DNA from: an uncultured Campylobacterales bacterium
GTDB lineage: Bacteria > Campylobacterota > Campylobacteria > Campylobacterales > Arcobacteraceae
Assembly (NCBI GenBank): GCA_947494995.1
Contig: CANLWY010000005.1
Location: forward strand, 124,001 to 188,000
DNA: 64,000 bases
Direction of reading: 5' to 3'
Every line of letters starts with the position of its first letter. Position 1 is the first letter of the stretch. A program made the position numbers and the translations under genes. Shown here piece after piece: positions 55,503 through 64,000 of the stretch. The notes below the pieces were generated by a model. The model was not told where the DNA came from. It did not search any database and was given only the letters and a program-made list of their open reading frames with translations.

Positions 55503-56078
55503 TCATTTCTTATACTTATTCTGCATAAACCACATAAAAGAAAACATCAAGCCAGGTGTTTTTGCTTTACTCTCATCAAAAATAAACTCTTTAAATTCAT
55601 TAACTGGTAAAAGCATTGTCTCTATCTCTTCATCATGGATTCCTCCCCCATCATGTATTTTCATAGACTCATTTATTGAACCATAGTATAAAGTTTGACA
55701 ACCTCCACTAACACCTACATTTGTATAAAAAGATGTGATTTTTTCAATTGAGTCTAAAGGCACATCATAACCACATTCTTCATCTATTTCTTCTTTTACA
55801 ATTACATCTAAAGGCTTGTTCTTATCCACTATTCCAGCACAAAGCTCATAAGTACATAGTTTAGTCTTGTCATTTAAATATACTGGTGGTCTAAACTGCT
55901 TTACTAATAAAAAGGCATTTTTCTCTTCATGATAAAGTAATACTGCTACTGAATCAAAGCTTTTTACTGCTTCCCACACTTTATTCTTTCCATTTTGTTT
56001 ATAAGTTATTTTTACAGGGTGAACAAACCTTGTATCTGTTAATTCATCTGTTTTAAACTCTTCAATTTTATTATTCAT
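55503..56078 (-). CDS. NUDIX hydrolase (ADP-/UDP-sugar diphosphatase type)
   Basis: 191 residues. The Nudix box lies around AGIVDKNKPLDVIVKEEIDE with EECGYD. N-terminal KVWEAVKSFDSVAVLLYHE and C-terminal PGLMFSFMWFM resemble the NUDT14/TrgB-like nucleotide-sugar pyrophosphatases. A broken copy of its 3' half lies at 35261-35541. Convergent with thiD. Confidence 0.9.
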   Translation of the reverse strand: MNNKIEEFKTDELTDTRFVHPVKITYKQNGKNKVWEAVKSFDSVAVLLYHEEKNAFLLVKQFRPPVYLNDKTKLCTYELCAGIVDKNKPLDVIVKEEIDEECGYDVPLDSIEKITSFYTNVGVSGGCQTLYYGSINESMKIHDGGGIHDEEIETMLLPVNEFKEFIFDESKAKTPGLMFSFMWFMQNKYKK

Positions 56079-56168
56079 TATTAAACCTTTTGTATATTTT
56101 ATTAATTTTTAAATAAAATAAGATTAAATTTTTCTCAAAATAGATATTTAAAATAAAAGGATTTATCT

Positions 56169-56777
56169 ATGAAACTAAAATATACTGGTCCAAAGGAAAT
56201 AATCTCCGCACAAGGAATAAGCTTCAAAAGAGGCAAAGACGACAAATATGTATATATATACCCAGCTTTTCAAATCTATAATGCAATTCATCATGATTAT
56301 GAAAAAAATGTTATTTATACACATAACATAGAAGGGAAAAGATTAAATGACGAAGAGTTATTAAATAAAATTATATCCCTAAATGACAAAATAGAAATAT
56401 TTTTAAAAAATAAAACAAAAGAAGTAGAAAACTACCTAGATAATGAATTTAAAAATATAGAAACAGAACATAAGAACTATAATAAAGAAGAGTTAGATGT
56501 TTACAAAAAAAATTTACAAATAATGAGAAATTATAGAACTCAAAGACAGATAAATAAAATAGTCTATAACCTTCTTATTCAAACCATTGTAGATGATATT
56601 TTTGAAAATAAAATAAAAGAGATAAATACTCCATTTAATGAAAGATTCTGGCATACATTACAAACAATTCAAGGTGAATTGTCAAACCATAAAGGAAGGT
56701 CAATTGGTTCACACCTTGATATTGTTCATCAAGAAGAATCTATAACTATATCGTTAAAAATAAACTCTATTGGATAG
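56169..56777 (+). CDS. Conserved-looking protein of unknown function
   Basis: 202 residues, soluble, no signal peptide. N-terminal beta-rich part (MKLKYTGPKEIISAQGISF), then helices with much Lys/Asn/Glu (about 70-160) and a short end (GSHLDIVHQEESITIS). No family was recognised. It ends inside the last codons of the convergent sensor kinase gene (11-base overlap). Ribosome site AAAAGGA. Confidence 0.65.
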   Translation: MKLKYTGPKEIISAQGISFKRGKDDKYVYIYPAFQIYNAIHHDYEKNVIYTHNIEGKRLNDEELLNKIISLNDKIEIFLKNKTKEVENYLDNEFKNIETEHKNYNKEELDVYKKNLQIMRNYRTQRQINKIVYNLLIQTIVDDIFENKIKEINTPFNERFWHTLQTIQGELSNHKGRSIGSHLDIVHQEESITISLKINSIG

Positions 56778-57939
56778 TATTACTAAAGTCGATTGAAAAA
56801 GTTGAACCTTCATCGACTTTAGATACAAGATCTAACTTTAGATTATACTCTAGACATATTTTTTTTACTATATCTAATCCTAGGCCAAAACCACCCTCAT
56901 TGTTTATAGACATACCTCTTTTATATCTTTTAAAAATCTCTTTTTGATCTTTTTGAGATATTCCAATTCCAAAATCTTGAACTTCAAAGATATTATCTTT
57001 TAAAGATACAATAACCTTTGAATTAGGCTTACTATATTTAATAGAGTTTGAGATTAAATTATTTACAATTTTTTGAGTTTTGGTTTTATCCATTAAAATA
57101 TTACACTCTTCAAGCTGTGATTCAATAACAATTTTCTTTGTAATAGAGATATCATTAAAATACTCTACGCTATCAGCTATTAATTCATTTAAACTAAACT
57201 CTTCTTCAACACTTTCGTGATGATCATTAAAAGCAGAAAAATGGATATCATTATATACTTGTGAAATCTGTTTTGAACTACTTAAAATATACCTCATCAT
57301 CTTTTCAGAATTTTTTCCTTTTTTTAACATTGAAACAGAAGTCATTAAAACAGATACAGGTGTATTTAACTCATGAGCTGAATCTTTTATAAAATCATCC
57401 ATATGCTTAACTTTTTCACGAACTGGTTTTAATAAAATCCTTGCTAAGAAATATCCGACAAAGCCTACGAATACTGCACTTAAGATAAGTGCTATAACTG
57501 TATAAATTTTAAGGCTATCTCTATCCTGTATTCCTTGACAGGTCTCCATTACAATATATTTTATTGGAATATTTTTTTCATGTAATTCTTCCACATAAAA
57601 GTGAAAATGAGAACTTTCATAAAATTTCTTTTCAAAATCTACAAACTCTTTTCCATCTAAATATGAATAAATCAATTTTTTATCTTTATCAAATAGAGCA
57701 TATCTTATAGTATCTTTTTTAAGTTTTTGAGGAACAAACTTTTTATGATGCATAAAAGAGTTCATAATATCTGTTTTTATTTCCATTGAAGCATGACTAA
57801 GTTCCATACTACATGTATTTTCTAAGCTCTCTATTTCATCTTGATAATAAACATAAAGTAAAATTCCTATCAAAAGTAAAGCAGACCCTACATATATTGA
57901 AAGAAAACTTACTAAAGCTTTTTTTTCATTAAAGTTCAA
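56767..57939 (-). CDS. Two-component sensor histidine kinase
   Basis: 390 residues. Two membrane helices (about 10-29 and 152-172) around a periplasmic sensor with two cysteines (ENTCSMEL and METCQGIQ). Histidine box DSAHELNTPVSVLMTS, N box NNLISNSIKYS, G boxes DFGIGISQ and GGFGLGLDIV. It overlaps the response regulator gene by 11 bases. The signal is unknown. Confidence 0.93.
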   Translation of the reverse strand: MNFNEKKALVSFLSIYVGSALLLIGILLYVYYQDEIESLENTCSMELSHASMEIKTDIMNSFMHHKKFVPQKLKKDTIRYALFDKDKKLIYSYLDGKEFVDFEKKFYESSHFHFYVEELHEKNIPIKYIVMETCQGIQDRDSLKIYTVIALILSAVFVGFVGYFLARILLKPVREKVKHMDDFIKDSAHELNTPVSVLMTSVSMLKKGKNSEKMMRYILSSSKQISQVYNDIHFSAFNDHHESVEEEFSLNELIADSVEYFNDISITKKIVIESQLEECNILMDKTKTQKIVNNLISNSIKYSKPNSKVIVSLKDNIFEVQDFGIGISQKDQKEIFKRYKRGMSINNEGGFGLGLDIVKKICLEYNLKLDLVSKVDEGSTFSIDFSNTIQ

Positions 57940-58591
57940 ATTTATACCCTATTCCTCTTATTGTTTGAATTCTATCTTTTCCAAGAAGCTCTCTTAAGTT
58001 TTTTATATATACCCTTATAGTAGCATCAGTTGGCATCTCTTCATATGCCCAAATATTTTGTAATAACTCTTCACTAGAAATAACTCTATTTTTATGTTTA
58101 CAAAAATATTTTAAAATATCTCTCTCTTTTTGTGCAATATTTTTTGTTTTTTCTCCAATTTTAATCTGACAAGATTCTGGAAAGAACTTTACGGTGGAAG
58201 AAATAATTACATCTTCTGTTTGTTCTATTAAAAAGTGTTTACAAAGCTTCATTACTCTTTGGTCTAATTCTTCAAGGTCAAAAGGTTTTTTAATATAATC
58301 ATCAACCCCACTTTCAAAAGAGTCTTTTAAATGTTTAGTATCTTGATAAGCAGTAAGAATTATTGCAGGAGTTTGATTCTTATACTCTTCTCTAATAGTT
58401 TTTAAAACTTCTATTCCTGTCATGCTAGGAGTATTTATATCTAATAATGCTAAATCAAATACTTCATCAATTAGATATTCTAAAGCAACTTGTCCATCTG
58501 TACAAAGAGTTACATCATATCCTTTGTCCATCAGATGGTCATTTAATAAATCATTTAATGCTGGGTCATCTTCTAATAATAGAACTCTCAA
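57929..58591 (-). CDS. OmpR-family response regulator
   Basis: 220 residues. Receiver domain with acidic pocket EDD at 7-9 and phosphate-accepting Asp in LLDINTPSMTG (about 52), conserved Lys in YIKKPF. C-terminal winged helix ending RTIRGIGYKFEL. First gene of the pair with the sensor kinase. Confidence 0.95.
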   Translation of the reverse strand: MRVLLLEDDPALNDLLNDHLMDKGYDVTLCTDGQVALEYLIDEVFDLALLDINTPSMTGIEVLKTIREEYKNQTPAIILTAYQDTKHLKDSFESGVDDYIKKPFDLEELDQRVMKLCKHFLIEQTEDVIISSTVKFFPESCQIKIGEKTKNIAQKERDILKYFCKHKNRVISSEELLQNIWAYEEMPTDATIRVYIKNLRELLGKDRIQTIRGIGYKFEL

Positions 58592-58654
58592 AGTAATATT
58601 CCTTTTTCAAAAGTTTATTATTATACAAAAAATTTGTTTATTCTCTGTGTACAC

Positions 58655-59263
58655 TTATTTTAATACATTTTTTAAAACTTCATATAAACTTTTTTCTGCC
58701 ATTTTAAGTGTTTTTCCAAAAGAAATAACACCTTCAAAATGACCTTTCATTACAAACACATTATTTAAAAGAGGATCAATATCTTTATAAATATTTTTTA
58801 TATCCTCTACCATTTCAGGAGTACCATAGGGAGTATCATTTGTACTTAAACAATCATTTTCAAGCATATAGTTCCATATTTTTTCATTATGAATATGAAT
58901 TACTGCTTTTATACTAGGATCTAAATCATAAATAGCTGCATGTGAAATTGCTTCAGAACTTGGCTTACTTGCTCCTATAGCATAAGTTGTAAACTTTTCA
59001 AAATCTACTTTTTTTACTAGAGAATAATAGTTTGGTGTTAACTTTGGATACTCTCCTGTTTGGGTTGCTGTTATTACAAAAGAGTTTTTCTTTTTATATC
59101 TAAGTGAAATATTTCCATATCCTATACCATTTGAGTATGCACCAATAAGTCCTAAAGAAAAGAGTCTTTGTCTTACTCTTTCTATTTTTTTGCACTCTTT
59201 TATTGCAAGTTCATCTGTTTGTGTATATTCAAGACTATACTTTACAACACCATCATCAATCAT
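58655..59263 (-). CDS. Class II aldolase family protein of the mtnK-mtnA operon
   Basis: 202 residues, class II aldolase/adducin family, with zinc-ligand histidines in AVIHIHNEKIW and in VMKGHFEGV, and the SEAISHAAIY block. It follows mtnA after 2 bases. In E. coli and some other bacteria the same trio (mtnK, mtnA, class II aldolase) forms the DHAP shunt, splitting 5-methylthio- or 5-deoxyribulose-1-phosphate. It could instead be MtnB (dehydratase), but mtnC, mtnD and mtnE are absent here. Confidence 0.8.
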   Translation of the reverse strand: MIDDGVVKYSLEYTQTDELAIKECKKIERVRQRLFSLGLIGAYSNGIGYGNISLRYKKKNSFVITATQTGEYPKLTPNYYSLVKKVDFEKFTTYAIGASKPSSEAISHAAIYDLDPSIKAVIHIHNEKIWNYMLENDCLSTNDTPYGTPEMVEDIKNIYKDIDPLLNNVFVMKGHFEGVISFGKTLKMAEKSLYEVLKNVLK

Positions 59264-59265
59264 TT

Positions 59266-60336
59266 TTAAGCTCTAAACATTTTATAAATATCTTCTTCAT
59301 TAGTTTTACAAACACCTTTTTCGGTAATAAGACCTGTAACTAATCTAGCAGGAGTGATATCAAAACCATAGTTTACTGCTTTTGCACCTTTTGGTGTAAT
59401 TAGAAGCTCATCAACTTTTCCCTCTTTATTTAAACCTCTTATATATTTAACCTCATCTTCACTTCTTGTTTCTATAGGAATATCTTTTACTCCATCTTTT
59501 ATCTCAAAATCTAAAGTTCCTTCAGGAATGGCTACATAAAAAGGTATATTATTATCATTTGCAGCCAGTGCTTTTAAATATGTTCCAATTTTATTTGCCA
59601 CATCTCCATTTGCACTAACTCTATCAGCACCTACTATACAAACATCTACTAAGCCTTGTTGCATAAGATATCCACCTGTATTATCTGGAATAATTGTATG
59701 ATTAATTTCATCTTGTCCTAATTCCCAAGAAGTTAAATTTGCACCTTGGTTTCTTGGCCTTGTTTCATCAACATAAACATGAATATCAACTCCTCTTCTT
59801 TTTGCTTCATAAATAGGAGCTAGTGCTGAACCATCATCAACAATTGCCAACCACCCAGCATTACAATGAGTCAATACATTTATAGATTTTTTACCTTTTT
59901 CTTTCATAATCTGCTCAAAAATATCACAACCATATTTTGCAATCTGAGAACTTCGTTCACTATCTTCATCACAAATTTTTATTGCCTCTTTTTTTGCAGT
60001 CTCTAATAAATCACCTTCACAATTTAAAAGTGTTTCAAGCATAATATCAACTGCCCACATAAGATTAACAGCTGTTGGTCTTGATTCTCTTATTTCTTTA
60101 GATTTTTTGATTATATATTTTAAATCACTATTCTCTTTTACGGCAAGATAAACTCCTAGTGCACCAATATTCCCGATTACGCCAGCGCCTCTTACAATCA
60201 TATCTTTAATTGCAACTATTGCATCATCTGCACTTTTTAAAATAACTGTTTCTTCTTCAAAAGGTAGTTTTGTTTGGTCTATAACCTCAACATATCCATC
60301 TTCATTTAACCATAAGGCTCTATATTTACCATTCAT
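59266..60336 (-). CDS. mtnA: S-methyl-5-thioribose-1-phosphate isomerase
   Basis: 356 residues. Converts 5-methylthioribose-1-phosphate (or 5-deoxyribose-1-phosphate) to the ribulose form. Motifs: VIVRGAGVIGNIGALGVYLA (seen as MIVRGAGVIGNIGALG), NVLTHCNAGWLA, ETRPRNQGANLTSWEL, and the catalytic region VGADRVSANGDVANKIGTY. It overlaps mtnK by 4 bases. Confidence 0.94.
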   Translation of the reverse strand: MNGKYRALWLNEDGYVEVIDQTKLPFEEETVILKSADDAIVAIKDMIVRGAGVIGNIGALGVYLAVKENSDLKYIIKKSKEIRESRPTAVNLMWAVDIMLETLLNCEGDLLETAKKEAIKICDEDSERSSQIAKYGCDIFEQIMKEKGKKSINVLTHCNAGWLAIVDDGSALAPIYEAKRRGVDIHVYVDETRPRNQGANLTSWELGQDEINHTIIPDNTGGYLMQQGLVDVCIVGADRVSANGDVANKIGTYLKALAANDNNIPFYVAIPEGTLDFEIKDGVKDIPIETRSEDEVKYIRGLNKEGKVDELLITPKGAKAVNYGFDITPARLVTGLITEKGVCKTNEEDIYKMFRA

Positions 60337-61559
60337 TTACAATTTTCCTTAATAACATGTATAAGAGTACTTATTTTTGTCATCTCTGTTCTTTTCTTAA
60401 CTAAAATTTTAGCAATAACTAGTGTCATTTTGATTGCTTTATCTCTTACTTTTAAATCTTCAATATCTCTAATATCTGCAACACCTGCAATTCCAAACAT
60501 TCTTCTTGCCATCTTACAACCAGCAAAACCAAGTGAATCTTGGAATAGTTTTAACATAAACTCTTTTTTGTATTCTTTTAGTTCATACTCATCAATAAAC
60601 CCGTCAATAATTAAACTTGACTCTTCTTTTTCATTCCAAAGTATTAAAAACTTTTGCTCAAACTTCTCTAAAACCTCTTCAATAGTTTTTAATATCCATT
60701 CTTTATACTCTTCTTTAGTTTCAAGTGCGACATGTGAAGTATAAGACATTATAAGATTTCCAATTAAAGCACCTATATCAAACCCAAAAGGACCTACAAA
60801 AGCAAACTCTGGATCTATTACAAAAGTTTCTTCTTCATTTAGCATAATTGAACCAGTATGTAGATCTCCATGAAGTAAGGCATCAGTTTGATTCATAAAC
60901 TTATATTTTAAACTCAATACCTCTTTTTTAAACTCCATATCTTTAAAAAATTCCTGCGCAATTTCATTATTATTTGCATAATTATCATTTGTAGAATGCT
61001 TCATAAAAGCAAATGTAAATACAAAATCTTCTGTTAACTTACAAAGTTCTGTATTTGAATTAAATTTATTAATTAGCTCTCTTTTCTCTTTTGAACTTAA
61101 ATTTAAAGATGATGTTTTAAATAGATTCTTAGCTAAAAATGTAGACATGTGTTCTGCAAAATTGGGATATATGATTTTATCAATCATCCCTTGTCTCATA
61201 ATAATATGTTTAGATAAGAACTGCATTATTACACAAGACATCTCTTCATTTGCATCATATATTTTAGGGATATTCTCTGGTGTATTATTGTAGAACTCTT
61301 TTAATGCTCTTATTTCATAAGTCATTCTCTCTCTACTTAAAGGATATTCTTTCCCTACACATCTTAAATAAGGAACAGCCTGTTTTAAAATAAGTGCCCT
61401 TTTACTATCTTTCATAGATTTTATAATAAATACATAGTTTAAATTTCCATCACCTATTTCATCAATATATAAATCATCTGCATTAAAATATTTTTTTATA
61501 TCTTCTATTGAATTTAAATAAGATATAATATTCTCTTTATCTAAAATTTTATATTTCAC
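60333..61559 (-). CDS. mtnK: S-methyl-5-thioribose kinase
   Basis: 408 residues. ATP-dependent kinase acting on 5-methylthioribose and possibly 5-deoxyribose. Motifs: DGNLNYVFII near the N-terminus, the catalytic loop LLHGDLHTGSIM and the metal motif FVIDPEFAFVGP. First gene of the mtnK-mtnA-aldolase operon, divergent from the cache kinase gene. Confidence 0.92.
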   Translation of the reverse strand: MKYKILDKENIISYLNSIEDIKKYFNADDLYIDEIGDGNLNYVFIIKSMKDSKRALILKQAVPYLRCVGKEYPLSRERMTYEIRALKEFYNNTPENIPKIYDANEEMSCVIMQFLSKHIIMRQGMIDKIIYPNFAEHMSTFLAKNLFKTSSLNLSSKEKRELINKFNSNTELCKLTEDFVFTFAFMKHSTNDNYANNNEIAQEFFKDMEFKKEVLSLKYKFMNQTDALLHGDLHTGSIMLNEEETFVIDPEFAFVGPFGFDIGALIGNLIMSYTSHVALETKEEYKEWILKTIEEVLEKFEQKFLILWNEKEESSLIIDGFIDEYELKEYKKEFMLKLFQDSLGFAGCKMARRMFGIAGVADIRDIEDLKVRDKAIKMTLVIAKILVKKRTEMTKISTLIHVIKENCK

Positions 61560-61674
61560 GCACTCTCCCTTTTTTTATTTATACTTTATTAATTTACTAA
61601 AAAAATGCTTAATTTTTTTGATTATTTTATATATTAACAACACTATTAACATTATTTTAGAGTACAATATTATT

Positions 61675-63594
61675 ATGATTTATAAAAATGAGCAACAAAT
61701 ACTTTTAGTTATTAGATATGCTTTACCATTGTTAATATTAATTCTTTCAATAATTATTACGGCCTTTTTATTTTATGAAAATAAATCAGATTATGAAGAG
61801 TTAAAAAATAGAGTTGAAGAAGCCTATATTAAAAATACAAAACAAGTTATAAAAGAACAAGTAGAAAATGTTTATGACTATGTAATATCAGAACAAAGCT
61901 CTACAGAAGAAAAATTAAAAAACTCTCTTATTTCAAGAGTTCATGAAGCTCATGAAATGATTTTAAATATCAATAAACACAATAAAAATATTAATGGAAA
62001 CGATATAAATAAACTGATTCCTTTAATTAAAGCTTCTATCGTTGACACAAGATTTAACAATGGAAGAGGATACTTCTTTGTATACGATAAAAAAGCTACT
62101 AATATTATTCATCCATTAATTCCAAAACTTGAAGGTAAGAATCTAATTAATCATCAAGACACTAAAGGCACTTACGTATTAAGAGAATCATTAGAACTTT
62201 TAAAAGATAAGGATGAATCCTATCAAGAGTGGTATTGGCGAAAAGCAAAAAATGATATGAATGAATACAAAAAAATTGGTTTTGTAAAAAATATTTATGA
62301 ATTAGATTGGTTTATAGGAACAGGTGAATATGTAGAAGATTTTTCAAAAGATATCCAAAGAAAAGTTTTAGAACAAATTGAAAAATTGAAATTTGGAAAG
62401 AACAGTTACTTTATAGTTGTAGATAAAAATAATAACTATATTAGTCATATCAACAAAAATCTTATTGGAAAAAATGCTTTAAAAAAATTAAGAGAAATGA
62501 ATGATACTAAATCAATTGAAAAAATTGAAAAAGTATTAAAAGCAGGTGAAGGCTTTATTCATTTAGATTTTTTTAAACCAAACTCAAAAGAAATCTCTTC
62601 AAAAATCATATATTCAAAAAATGTTCCTGAATGGAACTGGGCTATTAGTACAGGCTTTTATACAGATGATGTTTCCCAACTAATTATAGAAGAAGAAAAA
62701 AGACTCAAAGATAAACACAAAGAAAATATCCAAAACCTTTTAGTAATATCTATTTTATCAACTATTCTTTTATTGCTAATATCATTTTATATATCAATAA
62801 TAATTGAAAAAAAATTCAAACAATATCAACTTGATATACAACACCATATAGATGAAAACCAAAGACAATATAAACTATTAGCACAAAAAAGTAAACTAGC
62901 AGCAATGGGTGAAATGATGGGAAATATTGCACATCAATGGAGACAACCATTATCTCTTATCTCTTCTGCTTCATCAGGGATTAGGCTGCATAAAGAGATG
63001 AATACCTTAACAGATGAAACACTCTTAAACTTATCTGATACAATAACCAATTCTGCTCAACATCTATCAGATACTATTGAAGACTTTAGAGAATTTTATA
63101 AACCAAATAAAGAAAAAACAATTTTTACTATGAATAGTACATTTGACAAAACCTTTAGTTTTTTAAGCTCACAATTTAGAAGTCATAATATTGAAGTTAT
63201 AAAAAATATTGATGATATTAAAATGGAAGGATATGAAAGAGAACTTTTACAAGTTTTACTAAATATTCTAAATAATGCAAGAGATGCATTAAAAGATAGA
63301 GATGATAAAAAACTTATATTTATTGATGTTTATAAAGAAAAAGAGAATGTAATTATTAATATAAAAGATAATGCGGGAGGAATAAGCGAAAAAATAATTG
63401 ATCGTATATTTGAACCATATTTTACAACAAAACATCAAAGTCAAGGAACAGGTATTGGTCTATATATGTCTCAAGAAATAGTGACAAAACATATGAGTGG
63501 AAAAATCAATGCAAATAACTCTATTTATGATTATAAGAATAAAAAATATAAAGGTGCGATATTTAGAGTAGAATTACCTATTAGAGAAGAATAA
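61675..63594 (+). CDS. Cache-domain sensor histidine kinase
   Basis: 639 residues from ATG 61675. An earlier TTG at 61618 adds 19 unlikely residues. Membrane helix at about 10-32, a double Cache sensor (first unit NGRGYFFVYDKKATNIIHP, second FGKNSYFIVVDKNNNYISH), second helix about 360-380, a coiled linker, H-box MGNIAHQWRQPLSLIS, N-box LLNILNNARDAL, G-boxes DNAGGIS and GTGIGLYMSQ. Orphan kinase: no response regulator is adjacent in the window. Confidence 0.92.
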   Translation: MIYKNEQQILLVIRYALPLLILILSIIITAFLFYENKSDYEELKNRVEEAYIKNTKQVIKEQVENVYDYVISEQSSTEEKLKNSLISRVHEAHEMILNINKHNKNINGNDINKLIPLIKASIVDTRFNNGRGYFFVYDKKATNIIHPLIPKLEGKNLINHQDTKGTYVLRESLELLKDKDESYQEWYWRKAKNDMNEYKKIGFVKNIYELDWFIGTGEYVEDFSKDIQRKVLEQIEKLKFGKNSYFIVVDKNNNYISHINKNLIGKNALKKLREMNDTKSIEKIEKVLKAGEGFIHLDFFKPNSKEISSKIIYSKNVPEWNWAISTGFYTDDVSQLIIEEEKRLKDKHKENIQNLLVISILSTILLLLISFYISIIIEKKFKQYQLDIQHHIDENQRQYKLLAQKSKLAAMGEMMGNIAHQWRQPLSLISSASSGIRLHKEMNTLTDETLLNLSDTITNSAQHLSDTIEDFREFYKPNKEKTIFTMNSTFDKTFSFLSSQFRSHNIEVIKNIDDIKMEGYERELLQVLLNILNNARDALKDRDDKKLIFIDVYKEKENVIINIKDNAGGISEKIIDRIFEPYFTTKHQSQGTGIGLYMSQEIVTKHMSGKINANNSIYDYKNKKYKGAIFRVELPIREE

Positions 63595-63606
63595 CTTCTC
63601 TAATAT

Positions 63607-64000
63607 CTATTTAAAATTATCAAAAACTAAAGGAGATTTAAAATCAAGAGATTTTAAATGGCTCATAATTGCTTGTAAATCATCAATATTTTTCCCTGTA
63701 ACTCTTATTTCATCACCTTGATTTACTGCTTTTACTTTTAGTTTTAGTTTTTTAATTTCTAATTGAATAGTCTTTGCTTCATCTTGTTTAATTGAATCAA
63801 TAATTGCATAAACAAATTTTCTATTACCACCTGAGCTATCCTCTTTTTTAGCCTCATCAAGTGAGTTTATTGATAATCCTCTTTTATTCATTTTTGAAAT
63901 TAAAATATCATAAATTGCTTCAACTTTATTATCACTCGAAGAGTTAATCGTAATAGTTTTAGCCCCTTGGTTAAAATCTACTTCTTTTGCAATACCTTTA
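63607..64000 (-). CDS. YajQ-family nucleotide-binding protein (5' end outside window)
   Basis: The frame is open to the window edge, so the internal ATG at 63891 is not the start. The visible part covers about 130 residues, with KEVDFNQGAKTITINSSSDN, ILISKMNKRGLSINSL and the well-conserved QGDEIRVTGKNIDDLQAIM, ending FDNFK. YajQ (UPF0234) proteins bind nucleotides, including cyclic di-GMP in Xanthomonas. About 30 residues at the N-terminus lie beyond the window. Confidence 0.9.
   Translation of the reverse strand, partial: KGIAKEVDFNQGAKTITINSSSDNKVEAIYDILISKMNKRGLSINSLDEAKKEDSSGGNRKFVYAIIDSIKQDEAKTIQLEIKKLKLKVKAVNQGDEIRVTGKNIDDLQAIMSHLKSLDFKSPLVFDNFK

Noticed and set aside
1-64000. CRISPR arrays, tRNA/rRNA genes, insertion sequences or prophage
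   Set aside because: No regularly spaced repeats, no tRNA- or rRNA-like sequence and no transposase or integrase frame was seen while reading both strands.

Overview
The window is AT-rich, and its gene content points to a marine or aquatic Campylobacterota bacterium of the Arcobacter group. The signs are AAGGAG-type ribosome sites, a campylobacter-type major porin, cytochrome cd1 denitrification genes with short operons, and many chemoreceptors and sensor kinases. The genus assignment is inference, not a database result. No rRNA, tRNA, CRISPR array, transposase or phage gene was seen.

Layout. Positions 1-1335 hold the tail of an unrecognised set of small secreted proteins. Positions 1467-7037 are a complete RND efflux operon (adaptor, pump, TolC-like channel), followed by two lipoproteins and an outer membrane phospholipase A (7103-10132). 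Positions 10370-34000 are a carnitine reduction island: caiT, caiA, caiB, caiC and a MaoC-type hydratase gene; then a second caiB and a second MaoC-type gene; a sodium/solute symporter with its small partner; panD; two related TetR regulators flanking an esterase and ribA; fixABCX; caiE; a porin; ribBX; a dCache chemoreceptor; and a metallo-hydrolase with panB. The crotonase CaiD of enterobacteria is absent from the window, and hotdog-fold hydratases occupy its place. One palindrome, with core ATCRYGAT, sits at seven promoters of this island (caiT, esterase, fixA, porin, ribBX, chemoreceptor, hydrolase-panB). The island therefore looks like one regulon that couples uptake, CoA activation, electron delivery, chemotaxis, and pantothenate and riboflavin supply.

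Positions 35261-38226 hold a broken NUDIX gene copy and a small operon of two MOSC proteins around an ArgD-like aminotransferase, headed by a 45-residue ORF. Positions 38249-49839 are a denitrification region: cytochrome c, a precorrin-2 dehydrogenase, nirS, a MATE exporter, a chemoreceptor, and a heme d1 operon (nirC, nirJ, nirF, nirE, an AraC gene, and a fused nirDLGH-type siroheme decarboxylase gene). An element TGTACA-N28-CATTG with exactly conserved spacing lies before nirS, the chemoreceptor, an MFS transporter and thiD. It is a candidate site for the AraC-type regulators.

Positions 49963-64000 hold hisC, a MarR regulator with a cysteine-rich tail and a large palindrome, DUF2024 and thioredoxin-like genes, an MFS transporter, a second AraC regulator, thiD, the intact NUDIX gene, a two-component system, a methylthioribose/5-deoxyribose salvage operon (mtnK, mtnA, class II aldolase), a cache-domain histidine kinase and the 3' part of a yajQ-family gene.
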